Counted from the stretch's first letter, positions 36,001-43,117 are shown. The stretch is 64,000 nucleotides of DNA from Parenemella sanctibonifatiensis (GCF_002250565.1 NZ_NMVJ01000007.1:124001-188000); one strand, 5' to 3'. Notes: generated by a model not told the origin, from the letters alone. Translations and numbers: made by a program.

Positions 36001-36498
36001 TCCCCGGAGCCGACCCCGACCCACACCGCCCCGGTGCCCCGGGAGATCGTCGGCGCAGTCGACTTCGACCCCGAGGGCGATGACGGCACCGAGAATCCCG
36101 ATGAGGTCCCCAATGCCATCGATGGCGATCCGGAGACCCGCTGGCGTACGCTCGGCTATCTGAACCGCTCCAATTTCGGCGGTCTGAAGGAGGGGCTCGG
36201 ATTGGTGCTGGACCTGGGCAGCCCACAGCTCGTGAGCGAGGTCGAGCTGCTGCTGAGCGGTGACGGGACGACGGTGGAGATCCGCGTACCCGCCGACAAC
36301 CGACCCGATCTGACCGAACCGCCGACGGATTCGGCCGACGACTGGACCGCGGTGAGTGAGTCGCGGGTGATTGGCGCTGAGGGCACCATCACCGTCGAAC
36401 CGACCACCACCCGCTACGTGCTGGTCTACATCACCGACCTGCCTCAGGAGGACGGTGCCTATCGGGCGGGCATCCATGAGGTCGAGGTGCGCGGATGA
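33034..36498 (+). CDS. murJ: Lipid II flippase MurJ fused to a pseudokinase and a discoidin-like domain
   Basis: 1154 residues. Residues 1-545 form the 14-helix MurJ/MviN transporter that flips the peptidoglycan precursor lipid II. A kinase-fold domain follows at ~610-860, but it is catalytically dead: the VAIK Lys is replaced (GVMIRLL), HRD is HGQLDPDQV and DFG is AGF. A membrane helix at ~958-980 (LWALLTLVALVVIVSLVAAL) leads to an exterior C-terminal domain (IDGDPETRWRTLGYLNRSNF, VLDLGSPQLVSEVELLL) resembling discoidin/galactose-binding folds. This mirrors mycobacterial MviN, whose pseudokinase recruits an FHA protein. It overlaps both neighbours by 4 nt. Confidence 0.93.
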   Translation: MSEESGTRRLLSAGALMASGTMISKVLGFVRFMLIAVVLGTASRQADIFSLAMTIPSAIYFLFAGGWLNTVLVPQIVRAIKNDDDGGEGYTNRILTLFGTTVLVVAALATVATPLLTRLYASSYLAPELSEHYESLLLVAYLCAPQIFFYGVFFIISQVLNAHEKFGPMMWAPILNNLISILMFVVYLLVWGQSGDRSAPFETSQALLLGIGSTIGIAAQAAIVIPFMRRTGFRFRPRFDFRHTGLGRTAQLAKWTVGFVIINQLTLMVISNLATSATATAVDGRGAGLTVYNAAHLLWILPHSLITVSLATAMLPQASRLADGGDLAGVRRETFRTLRLATTFLLPMAVAFIALAFPVTRVMFGHGQSSGDSGFIAWTLMAFSIGLVPFTMQYVALRTFFALEQTRATFLLQLLIGAVNVVAALALVLPFNAPSWVAPGLALAYSVAYFIGVTASFKALGRQLPDLTMAPIVRHLARVGLASVPAGVLAWAAVWAVTTYLGDGLGWQLLGLAAAGVVGVGTFLGVARVLHIREVGDIVRVVLRRGHSGGSQALGEGTGAAGAAADATEDLGDAMDLEAAEEHDVDTTQPTAEVIADPDLYQDRPASDASRGLVLAQRYRLEETLSLAWSVQTWRAIDQVLARGVMIRLLPPLDDRSDELLETARRAASATDSRFLRVLDALPSDDDQVGAAIVNEYADGLSLAELLAQGPLSALEAAWIVREVADALSSMHAQGLHHGQLDPDQVIITRAGNIKIAGFLVIDQLRHPHTTLDEGERVEADVAALGKLLYAMLVHRWPGATGFGMAAAPTTHAGVALTPRQVRAGVSPALDRIADRILSPTPRTKQPRLESAQDIVMALTQVLGTADASGDLHRRMVDPEQVPDPEEPAVPTVADAETQVIPAVGTSAPRATATSPTTPAPRMGSGPQEGVAPRGAFAPLPVDAVPPPERNRQPRRSWLWALLTLVALVVIVSLVAALTQLNRESQTGPSPEPTPTHTAPVPREIVGAVDFDPEGDDGTENPDEVPNAIDGDPETRWRTLGYLNRSNFGGLKEGLGLVLDLGSPQLVSEVELLLSGDGTTVEIRVPADNRPDLTEPPTDSADDWTAVSESRVIGAEGTITVEPTTTRYVLVYITDLPQEDGAYRAGIHEVEVRG

Positions 36499-37085
36499 CT
36501 CCCGACGTGACCGAGCCGGACCGCACTGACGACCCCCGCGACGACAAGACCCTGCTGTCCGACCACGTCGCCGGGGACGAGCGTGCGTTCGGGATCCTGG
36601 CGGCACGGCACCAGCAGCGGATGTGGAATGTGGCGCTGCGCACCACCCGCAATCCCGAGGACGCCTCTGATGCACTGCAGGAGGCGATGATCTCGGCGTT
36701 TCGGCGTGCCTCGACCTTCCGCGGCGACGCGATGGTGACCACCTGGCTGCATCGGATCGTGGTCAATGCATGTCTGGATCGGTTGCGTCGCAACAAGGTG
36801 CGCCGCTCCGAGCCGCTGCCCGAGAACGAGGACCGCAGCCTGCGGCTCGCGATCGAGGACCACTCCGAGGACCACCTGGAACAGCGCGAACTGCGCAGCG
36901 TGATCGCCGATGCGTTGGACCAGATCAACCCGGACCAGCGCGCCGCGATCGTCCTGATCGACATGGAGGGCTACTCCGTGGAGGAGGCGGCCGAGATGCT
37001 CGGCTGCGCCCCCGGCACCATCAAGTCCCGGTGTTCCCGGGGCCGGGCCCGGTTGCAGCCGCTACTGACCCCGTTGCGGGGGTGA
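36495..37085 (+). CDS. sigM: ECF RNA polymerase sigma factor SigM
   Basis: 196-residue sigma factor. Region 2 includes ERAFGILAARHQQRMWNVAL, NPEDASDALQEAMISAFRRA and FRGDAMVTTWLHRIVVNACL. Region 4 includes INPDQRAAIVLIDMEGYSVE and AAEMLGCAPGTIKSRCSRGR. The name rests on similarity and on its place after murJ. The start overlaps the murJ stop (ATGA). No anti-sigma gene follows; mycobacterial and streptomycete relatives normally have one, then thioredoxin reductase and thioredoxin. Confidence 0.9.
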   Translation: MTPDVTEPDRTDDPRDDKTLLSDHVAGDERAFGILAARHQQRMWNVALRTTRNPEDASDALQEAMISAFRRASTFRGDAMVTTWLHRIVVNACLDRLRRNKVRRSEPLPENEDRSLRLAIEDHSEDHLEQRELRSVIADALDQINPDQRAAIVLIDMEGYSVEEAAEMLGCAPGTIKSRCSRGRARLQPLLTPLRG

Positions 37086-37116
37086 CGCGCCCCGACTGAG
37101 CGGGTGACGCCCGTGG

Positions 37117-37182
37117 AGATTGGTCAATTCGATCGCCCGCACGAAGCTGAGGCGCATCACAGGCCATCGCGTCGACGATCTG
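37117..37182. repeat. Degenerate family-B palindrome after sigM
   Basis: AGATTGGTCAATTCGAT (37117-37133) is related to the family-B arm. ATCGCGTCGACGATCT (37167-37182) is its weakly matching inverted partner. It lies between convergent sigM and the globin gene, where a bidirectional terminator is expected. The pairing is poor, suggesting decay. Confidence 0.45.
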
Positions 37183-37194
37183 GAAACTCAGGCC

Positions 37195-37614
37195 TCACAG
37201 CAGCGGCAGCTGCCGGTCCAGCGGGGCCGGTTCACCCTCGTCGGAGTTGACCATCGCGTACGCCGCCCGGGTCAGGTAGTCGCGCAGCTTCGCGTCCCAT
37301 TCGGGGTCGATCTCGAGCTCGTCCAGGGAACACATCATGTGCTTGAGCCAACGATCCCGTTGGGTTTCGGTGATCGCAAAGGGGGCGTGCCGCAGCCGCA
37401 GCCGGGGATGACCGCGGCGCTCACCATAGGTCTTCGGGCCGCCCCAGTACTGCTCGAGAAAGAGCAGCAGTCGCTCCTCGGCCGGCCCGAGGTCCTCCTC
37501 GGGATACATCGCCCGCAGGTCGGGGTCCTGGGCCACGCGCTCGTAGAAGCCACCCACCAGCTTCACGAAGAAATCGTGGCCGCCCATCTGTTCGTACGCC
37601 GTCAGTTCCGTCAC
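37195..37614 (-). CDS. glbO: Group II truncated hemoglobin
   Basis: 139-residue heme protein of the TrHbO type, with AYEQMGGHDFFVKLVGGFYE at the N-terminus, DLRAMYPEEDLGPAEERLLL, FLEQYWGGPKTYGERRGHPR, and LRLRHAPFAIT carrying the proximal His. It probably binds O2 or NO and protects respiration; it is cytosolic or membrane-associated. GTG 37614 is chosen for its GAGG site and because the family begins there; an in-frame upstream extension exists. Confidence 0.88.
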   Translation of the reverse strand: MTELTAYEQMGGHDFFVKLVGGFYERVAQDPDLRAMYPEEDLGPAEERLLLFLEQYWGGPKTYGERRGHPRLRLRHAPFAITETQRDRWLKHMMCSLDELEIDPEWDAKLRDYLTRAAYAMVNSDEGEPAPLDRQLPLL

Positions 37615-37654
37615 GCCCTCGAGTCTGCCAGCCTTCGCCAGTCCGGGGGCGATC

Positions 37655-37730
37655 GCGCGCACTACGTGCAGTCGATTCCGAGAAAGGGCCGTTGAGGCCG
37701 GTTCCGGAGCATCGACTGCACGCAGTGCGC
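37655..37730. repeat. Palindromic repeat family A, copy 2
   Basis: Left arm 37655-37679 (GCGCGCACTACGTGCAGTCG then ATTCC) pairs with right arm 37706-37730 (GGAGCATCGACTGCACGCAG then TGCGC). The loop holds a GGCC/GGCC inner stem. It starts 11 nt beyond the heparinase-like gene's stop on the minus strand, so it likely terminates that transcript. Compared with copy 1 (12551-12628), paired bases have changed on both sides. Confidence 0.8.
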
Positions 37731-37740
37731 GGGTACACGC

Positions 37741-40050
37741 TCAGTCAGCGACCAGACCGGCCTCCGGATCGATCCGCCACCGGCCCGCCGGACCCGAGAT
37801 CCGCGCGATCTCCTCGCCAGGTTGCCAGTGGGCCGACACACTGATCGCCCACTCCCCGACCCGGGCATACTCGCGGCCCTCCTGAAGTTCGGTCTCGACC
37901 GGGGCCGGGTCCTGCCCGCGTACGCCCGGCACCAACACCAACGGCAGCACGGCCGGACCGTAGGGCAGCGAGAACCGCAGGTGGTACTGGTCGGCGCCCC
38001 GCTTGGTCAACAGCGTCTCGGGTCGGGTGACGTCGGAGGTCTCGAAGAAGCCGGTCTGGTGGTGCAGGAAGTGACCGGTCAGGCTGGAGTCGCCGAGCCG
38101 CAGCGTGAAGCGGCGTTCCTGGTCCTCGATCTGGAACTCCGCGAAGGAATGCAGGTTGGACTGCAACGCGCATTCGGTCTGCGCCAACGGCACCATCTCG
38201 TCCAGAAGCACCAGGACGGAGACATCCGGCAGCCACAGCAGGTGCCGGCGACACCGGTCCGCCTGCGGATAGGAAGCATCGGCATTGCCGCGCCAATAGA
38301 CCAGCTGCTCTCCGATCGAGGCCGCCTCGATGGCGCCCACCGACAGCGGGCTGCGCGACAGCTGGCCAGCATCGGAGAGGGTGACGCAGTTGTGTGCCTT
38401 GGTGTGCCGCGCCCAGTGGGCGTGGTGGTCGGTGCTGTAGCCGTCGTAGTACCCCGAGGGCATCAACATGATCTGGCCGCCGACATGCATGAAGAAGTCG
38501 TTGTTGTCGGCATGAGAATGGCTCACCGACCCGAACGGTGAGGATCGGAAACCGACCGCCACGTCATCGGCGGCCTCCCCGTCGAGGTGGCTGCGGATGC
38601 CCGCCCAGCCGGTGCCGGGGAAGATCCGGGCATGCGATTCCGGCTGCAGGGTCGCCTCCGGGATCTCGGTCATCAGCGACAGCAGCAGCTTCTCCGCGCT
38701 CGGTGCCGGCTCCTTGCCCTCGCCGCCTTCGAGCTCGAGCTGGGCATTGAGGCGGTCCAGGTAGGGCCGCAGCACGCCATTACCGGTCTCGCGGGCCACT
38801 GTCTCGATCAGGTCGCGGTTGCTACCCCTGGAGGTCGCCGCGGTGGTGCCGTCGCCGAAGCCCATCCACTCGGCGTACGCCGGCAGCATCCACCGGCGCC
38901 ATTGGGCATGTCCCTCCCAGAACGGCCGCTGATAGATGTCGACGTCGGCCTGATGCTTCAGGGTGGTGGCCAGCATCGACATGATCGCCACGTACGCCGA
39001 CGCGTACGACGGCCCCTCTGCCCAGGCGCCGTCCTCGCCGGACCACACCGGCCAGATGCCGCAGGTGACGGGCCGCAGCCAGCGCAGCCAAGTGAGAGCC
39101 TCCGGCACCTCGTCGGCGAGCACCAGCGCCCACAGCGACAGGAAGACGATCTTGCGGCCCGAATGCGAATCGAAGCTCTTGGTGCCGTAAGGAATGGTGT
39201 GCGCCAGCTGCTGGAACTGGTTGGCGGATCGCTTCGCGTAGTGGTCGATGACCTGGCCCCGCTCTGCCTCGGTGAAGTGATCCCAGACCCAGTCGGTGAC
39301 CTTGGCGGTGTGCCAGTAGGTCGCCATGTGGCCCTCGGAGTGCACGCTCACCTCGGTGGCACCGTCGGGATCCCACTGCGCCAGCGACACGATCCGCTGG
39401 GCGGCTGCGCGGGCGTACGCCGGTTCCTCAGTGAGCACGTAGGCCAGGGCCATGTCCTGGGCGCGATTGACGAAGGCCTGGGTGGGTTCGACGCCACCGC
39501 GCCACGCCTTGAACCACGCTTCTTGGCCGACCTCCTCGATGTCAGGCAGATGGTCCGGCTCGGCCAAGTCATGGGGCTCCGCCAGGGTCGCAGTGGCCCG
39601 CTCCAACAGTCCCTCCCGCAGCGGGCTGTCGGCGAATCGGGCGCGGAGCTGGGCGAGCTCCTCCTCGCGTACGTGGAGTCGAGGGTGCGCCGACGACATG
39701 CGTTCCAGCCAGGTCTCCACCTCGGGGACCTCGACCACCGGGGCGGTCTCCGGCACCGTGAAGCGCCAGGTCTCACTGGTGGTGGCGGTGTCGTCAGGGT
39801 CAGCGGTGTCCGCGCTGGTCACGGTCCACCAGTAGTCGCCCGGCGCCAGCGCGGCCGTGGGCAGATGGATCGGCGTGTCGGTGTCGACGGTCCACACCAC
39901 ATCAGAGAGGTCAGCATCGCGGGCCAGGGTGAGGCGGTTGCGGCTGGCCCCCGGCGCGGCGTCGGCCACCTCCCACACGAAGACCGGCGGGTTGGTGCCA
40001 CAGGCGAACTCCGAACGGGGCTGGCGGGGATTCAGGTGCGGGTGGATCAT
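37741..40050 (-). CDS. Heparinase II/III-family protein (polysaccharide lyase-like)
   Basis: 769 residues. Residues ~10-105 form an immunoglobulin-like N-terminal module (FVWEVADAAPGASRNRLTLA, GDYWWTVTSADTADPDDTAT). An alpha-helical toroid follows (~125-440, with AQDMALAYVLTEEPAYARAA and HSEGHMATYWHTAKVTDWVW) and a beta-sandwich heparinase II/III domain (SVSHSHADNNDFFMHVGGQI, KAHNCVTLSDAGQ). No signal peptide is visible, so it may act on imported oligosaccharides. ATG 40050 has GAGGA upstream. No transporter adjoins; a SorC regulator lies nearby. Confidence 0.85.
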   Translation of the reverse strand: MIHPHLNPRQPRSEFACGTNPPVFVWEVADAAPGASRNRLTLARDADLSDVVWTVDTDTPIHLPTAALAPGDYWWTVTSADTADPDDTATTSETWRFTVPETAPVVEVPEVETWLERMSSAHPRLHVREEELAQLRARFADSPLREGLLERATATLAEPHDLAEPDHLPDIEEVGQEAWFKAWRGGVEPTQAFVNRAQDMALAYVLTEEPAYARAAAQRIVSLAQWDPDGATEVSVHSEGHMATYWHTAKVTDWVWDHFTEAERGQVIDHYAKRSANQFQQLAHTIPYGTKSFDSHSGRKIVFLSLWALVLADEVPEALTWLRWLRPVTCGIWPVWSGEDGAWAEGPSYASAYVAIMSMLATTLKHQADVDIYQRPFWEGHAQWRRWMLPAYAEWMGFGDGTTAATSRGSNRDLIETVARETGNGVLRPYLDRLNAQLELEGGEGKEPAPSAEKLLLSLMTEIPEATLQPESHARIFPGTGWAGIRSHLDGEAADDVAVGFRSSPFGSVSHSHADNNDFFMHVGGQIMLMPSGYYDGYSTDHHAHWARHTKAHNCVTLSDAGQLSRSPLSVGAIEAASIGEQLVYWRGNADASYPQADRCRRHLLWLPDVSVLVLLDEMVPLAQTECALQSNLHSFAEFQIEDQERRFTLRLGDSSLTGHFLHHQTGFFETSDVTRPETLLTKRGADQYHLRFSLPYGPAVLPLVLVPGVRGQDPAPVETELQEGREYARVGEWAISVSAHWQPGEEIARISGPAGRWRIDPEAGLVAD

Positions 40051-40275
40051 CGTTTTCCTCACGTCTTTGACGAGTCGCCGCCACCCTAGCCACGTCTGCC
40101 ACCGAACCGCTGCCCTCATCGGGCGACACAATGGCCACCAGCGGCCACCGCAATGATCCGCACCGCTGCGTAGGCCCCACCGGGCACGCGACTGGCGTAT
40201 CGACGAGGTCCTTGGAGGTCTCGGAGGAAGTGGCAGAATTGGGTGGAACCAGCAGGCCAGCGGCCACGTCGGCCC

Positions 40276-40303
40276 CGGTGATCACTTCACGTCGTGATCA
40301 CCG
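40276..40303. promoter_or_regulatory. Perfect 10-bp inverted repeat, candidate operator
   Basis: CGGTGATCAC (40276-40285), an 8-nt spacer and GTGATCACCG (40294-40303). It stands between the divergent heparinase-like gene and the small gene at 40338, 35 nt before the latter's start. The symmetry fits a dimeric sugar regulator such as the SorC protein encoded 450 nt away. No T-tract follows, so a terminator is less likely. Confidence 0.5.
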
Positions 40304-40337
40304 CGCGTTGGCCCCCAGGAGCACACAGGAGTTCGTC

Positions 40338-40619
40338 ATGACAGCACCGGAGTCGAGGCAGGCATCGGCCCCCCATGAGGCTGATCCTCACGATCAGGAT
40401 GCCGCCCTGCGTACCGTCCTCCAATCTGCCGGTGACGAACCGATCCCCCCGGCAGTTGCCGACGCCCTTGCCGCCACCATCGCGACCGAGGCACGCCGGC
40501 GCAGGGAACGAGCCGATGTGGTCGAAGCCGCCCGCAGCTCCAAGCCGCTGGGCACCTTCGGCTCCAACGAACCCTCGGTCTACGACAAGCGCCACCTCGG
40601 CTTCCGCGTCACCAGCTGA
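40338..40619 (+). CDS. Small conserved-looking hypothetical protein
   Basis: 93 residues: an acidic start (APHEADPHDQDAALRTVLQS), a helical Ala-rich middle (AVADALAATIATEARRRRER) and a distinctive tail (GTFGSNEPSVYDKRHLGFRV then TS). It is soluble with no recognised family. CAGGAG precedes ATG 40338. It is closed by a strong hairpin terminator at 40644-40672. Confidence 0.75.
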   Translation: MTAPESRQASAPHEADPHDQDAALRTVLQSAGDEPIPPAVADALAATIATEARRRRERADVVEAARSSKPLGTFGSNEPSVYDKRHLGFRVTS

Positions 40620-40643
40620 ACGCCCACGCCAGCAGCTCAGCAT

Positions 40644-40672
40644 CAGCCCACGAGCCCCTCGCTCGTGGGCTG
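40644..40672 (+). terminator. Intrinsic hairpin terminator
   Basis: A perfect 12-bp stem, CAGCCCACGAGC (40644-40655) with GCTCGTGGGCTG (40661-40672), loop CCCTC, followed by TTCACTGT. It stands 25 nt after the small hypothetical gene. The T-tract is weak, as is common in GC-rich actinobacteria. Confidence 0.8.
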
Positions 40673-40760
40673 TTCACTGTCCGCAACGGCCGGTGCGAGA
40701 GCGGCCAGGGGGTTCCCGTAGAGTGACCCTTGAACACTTGTCCGCGGGAAGGTGACAAAC

Positions 40761-41762
40761 GTGCACGAGAGCGTCAGTGCGACCTCGGCCCACGAACGGG
40801 TCGAGGATGCCTACCGCGCTGCCACCCTGTACTACCTGCACCACGAGACGATGGAGAGCGTCGCCCGCCAGCTCAAGGTCTCCCGCTCGACCGTGTCGCG
40901 GCTCCTCAAGCAGGCCCGCGAATCCGGTGTGGTCCGGATCACGCTGAGTGAACCGCGCCACACCACCACCCTGCAGGCCCGACGGATCGAACAGCTCTAC
41001 GGCCTGCGCGCCCACATCGTCCCGGTCCGGGAGGGCATCTCTGAGCTGCAGCGGCTCGAGCACGTCGCGCGCACCGCCGCCCACCTGATCGGGCAGGCAA
41101 TGACGGACAACGCCAAACTCGGCCTGGCCTGGGGCACCACCGTCTCCGACGTCGTACGCCACCTGCAGCCTCGTGACCTGTCCGGGGTCACCGTCGTGCA
41201 GCTCAACGGCGCCGCCAACTCCCACACCTCCGGCATCCCGTACGCCGGCTCAATCCTGCAGGCCGCGGCCGCGGCCTTCGGCGGCCGAGCGATGCAGTTT
41301 CCGGTGCCGGCCTTCTTCGACTACGCCGCCACCAAGGAAGCGATGTGGCGGGAACGCTCCATCCGTTCGCTGCTCGCGGTCCAGTCCAGCGTCGACATCG
41401 CCGTCTTCGGCGTCGGGGCGCTGAGCGGTCCGGTGCCCTCGCACGTCTATTCAGCCGGCTACCTGGGCACCAAGGACATGGATCAGCTCCGCAACGACCG
41501 GGTGGTCGGTGACGTCTGCACCGTCTTCCTGCGTGAGGACGGCACCTGGGCCGACATCGCCATGAACGGTCGCGCCACTGGTCTCAACCCCACCGAGCTT
41601 GCCAAGATCCCGCGACGCTTCTGTGTGGTCGCTGGTGCGGCGAAGGTGACCGCCATCCGGGGTGCCCTTCGGGCGCGGGTGGCCACTGACCTGGTCATCG
41701 ACGAGGCGACGGCGCGGGCTCTGCTGGAGCCCAACGCGGTGGAGGCGACGCGTACGTCGTGA
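40761..41762 (+). CDS. SorC-family sugar-binding transcriptional regulator
   Basis: 333-residue regulator. An N-terminal helix-turn-helix (AATLYYLHHETMESVARQLK then VSRSTVSRLLKQAR) is followed by the SorC/CggR effector domain (KLGLAWGTTVSDVVRHLQPR, DIAVFGVGALSGPV, GDVCTVFLREDGTW). Family members bind sugar phosphates and act as tetrameric repressors or activators. The GTG at 40761 is preferred over the GTG at 40752, which sits too close to the GGGAAGG ribosome site. A likely target is the palindrome at 40276-40303. Confidence 0.85.
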   Translation: MHESVSATSAHERVEDAYRAATLYYLHHETMESVARQLKVSRSTVSRLLKQARESGVVRITLSEPRHTTTLQARRIEQLYGLRAHIVPVREGISELQRLEHVARTAAHLIGQAMTDNAKLGLAWGTTVSDVVRHLQPRDLSGVTVVQLNGAANSHTSGIPYAGSILQAAAAAFGGRAMQFPVPAFFDYAATKEAMWRERSIRSLLAVQSSVDIAVFGVGALSGPVPSHVYSAGYLGTKDMDQLRNDRVVGDVCTVFLREDGTWADIAMNGRATGLNPTELAKIPRRFCVVAGAAKVTAIRGALRARVATDLVIDEATARALLEPNAVEATRTS

Positions 41763-41819
41763 GCCGGCGATAGGGTTGGGCTCCGCCCCCAGGGCACACG
41801 TCGAGGAGAGGGAGCAGCG

Positions 41820-42416
41820 ATGGAACAGCTCGAGATCGAGGACTGCTGGGACCTGCCCGATGACACCGCGGTGCCGGATCTGTCGGCTTTGGGGGAGCTG
41901 TCGGCCGAGCAGACCCTGACGTTGGAGGCGCAGTACTTCGACACCGCAGACTTGGCCCTGTTGCTGCAGCACCACGCGACGCTGCGGCGGCGTACGGGCG
42001 GGCTGGACGACGGCTGGCATCTCAAGCTTCCCGGCGGCGACAGCGAGGAAGCCGAGCAGCGTACCCAACGCCGCGAGTTGCACGCCGACCTCGCTGACGA
42101 ACTGCCGGCCGCGCTCGCCGAAGCGTTGCCGAGTGGTGTTCGTGCTGAGGACCTGGAGCCGTCCGTGCGATTGTCGACCGTACGCCGGCAGCGCCTCCTT
42201 GCCACCGACGTCGGCACCGCCGAGCTCTGCACCGACACCGTCACCGGCAGCCTCGGCGACCGCAGCGTCACCTGGCACGAGCTTGAGGTCGAGTTGGTCG
42301 ACGGCGAGGTCGCGGTGCTGGAACAGGTGGGGGTGCTGCTGCGGGAGGCCGGCCTGCAGCCCGCGCCGATCTCCTCGAAGGTACGCCGGGTCGTCATCGA
42401 ACTCGGGCTCTCCTGA
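41820..42416 (+). CDS. CYTH-domain protein
   Basis: 198 residues. A CYTH (triphosphate tunnel) fold is seen in QYFDTADLALLLQHHATLRR, RTGGLDDGWHLKLPGG, and HELEVELVDGEVAVLEQVGV followed by PISSKVRRV. Relatives hydrolyse inorganic or organic triphosphates. The N-terminal ExExK signature is altered (LEIEDCWDLPD lacks the Lys), so activity is uncertain. CYTH proteins in actinobacteria are often fused to a CHAD domain, absent here. The stop codon lies in the first unit of a tandem repeat. Confidence 0.82.
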   Translation: MEQLEIEDCWDLPDDTAVPDLSALGELSAEQTLTLEAQYFDTADLALLLQHHATLRRRTGGLDDGWHLKLPGGDSEEAEQRTQRRELHADLADELPAALAEALPSGVRAEDLEPSVRLSTVRRQRLLATDVGTAELCTDTVTGSLGDRSVTWHELEVELVDGEVAVLEQVGVLLREAGLQPAPISSKVRRVVIELGLS

Positions 42417-42476
42417 TCCAATCGACACGTCTGATCCCTGACCAACTCGCCTGATCCAGACCTACTCGTCTGATCC
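42413..42476 (+). repeat. Fourfold ~19-nt tandem repeat starting at the CYTH stop codon
   Basis: CTGATCC begins at 42413, 42431, 42451 and 42470 (steps 18, 20 and 19 nt), with loosely similar sequence between (AATCGACACGT, CTGACCAACTCGC, AGACCTACTCGT). The first unit contains the CYTH gene's own TGA (42414-42416), so the gene end appears to have been copied into the spacer before the DUF3592 gene. Confidence 0.75.
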
Positions 42477-42497
42477 CGAACCGACAGGAAGGCACAC

Positions 42498-42923
42498 ATG
42501 CAGATCGTCGGCTTCGTCCTGCTGGGACTCGCCCTCGCCGGAGGAATCACAGCCCTGGTCCTGGAGTGGTGGCGGCGCAACCGCCGGCACCGGGACTGGC
42601 ACCGGGTCACCGGAAAGATCCGCCACATCAGCAGCCGCAAGGAGACCCGACGGCGCGACGGGCGGCTGCGGACCGTCGTCTTCCGGGAAGCGTCGGTCGA
42701 GTACCCCACCCCGAGCGGCACCGAAATCTGGGTTGCCCCGGCCCGGTCCGGCGGTCCCGAAATCCTCGAGGGTGCCGACTATCCGTTGAAAATCAACCCC
42801 ACCAACCCGAGCGACGTGCGTGCCGACCAGACCGACCAAGGCCCGATCATGATGGTGGTCGGGATAGGCATCCTGTCAGTGGTGGCCGCGGTCTTCGGTC
42901 TGGTCCTCAGCATCGTCGGCTGA
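42498..42923 (+). CDS. DUF3592-like two-helix membrane protein
   Basis: 141 residues: an N-terminal helix (IVGFVLLGLALAGGITALVL), a soluble middle (DWHRVTGKIRHISSRKETRR, VEYPTPSGTEIWVAPARSGG, EGADYPLKINPTNPSDVRAD) and a C-terminal helix (IMMVVGIGILSVVAAVFGLV). This layout matches DUF3592 proteins of unknown role. AGGAAGG precedes ATG 42498. The next feature is a family-C palindrome. Confidence 0.75.
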   Translation: MQIVGFVLLGLALAGGITALVLEWWRRNRRHRDWHRVTGKIRHISSRKETRRRDGRLRTVVFREASVEYPTPSGTEIWVAPARSGGPEILEGADYPLKINPTNPSDVRADQTDQGPIMMVVGIGILSVVAAVFGLVLSIVG

Positions 42924-42948
42924 GGATCGGGCTGTGCCGACCGGCGTC

Positions 42949-43035
42949 GAAAACCCGGCCCCAGCGGCTGCTGCTCGATCTATCTGTGACCTACGTCCGC
43001 TATCTGTGACCTACGTCCGCTGGGGCGCGGTTTTC
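42949..43035. repeat. Palindromic repeat family C, copy 2, with an internal exact duplication
   Basis: Outer stem: 42949-42967 (GAAAACCCGGCCCCAGCGG) pairs with 43017-43035 at 17 of 19 positions. The interior contains two exact tandem copies of a 20-mer starting CTATCTGTGACC (42980-42999 and 43000-43019). The right arm shares GACCTAC and CCGCTGGGGCG with copy 1 at 14601-14621, but the matching GTAGGTC left arm is lost. It separates the plus-strand DUF3592 gene from the minus-strand tRNA. Confidence 0.8.
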
Positions 43036-43117
43036 TGCCGAATCCCAGTCTGCCGGCACCATCGCAGGCCGTCGACGACAGCAGAGACACCACCGGCACC
43101 GAGCCTTGACACGCACA

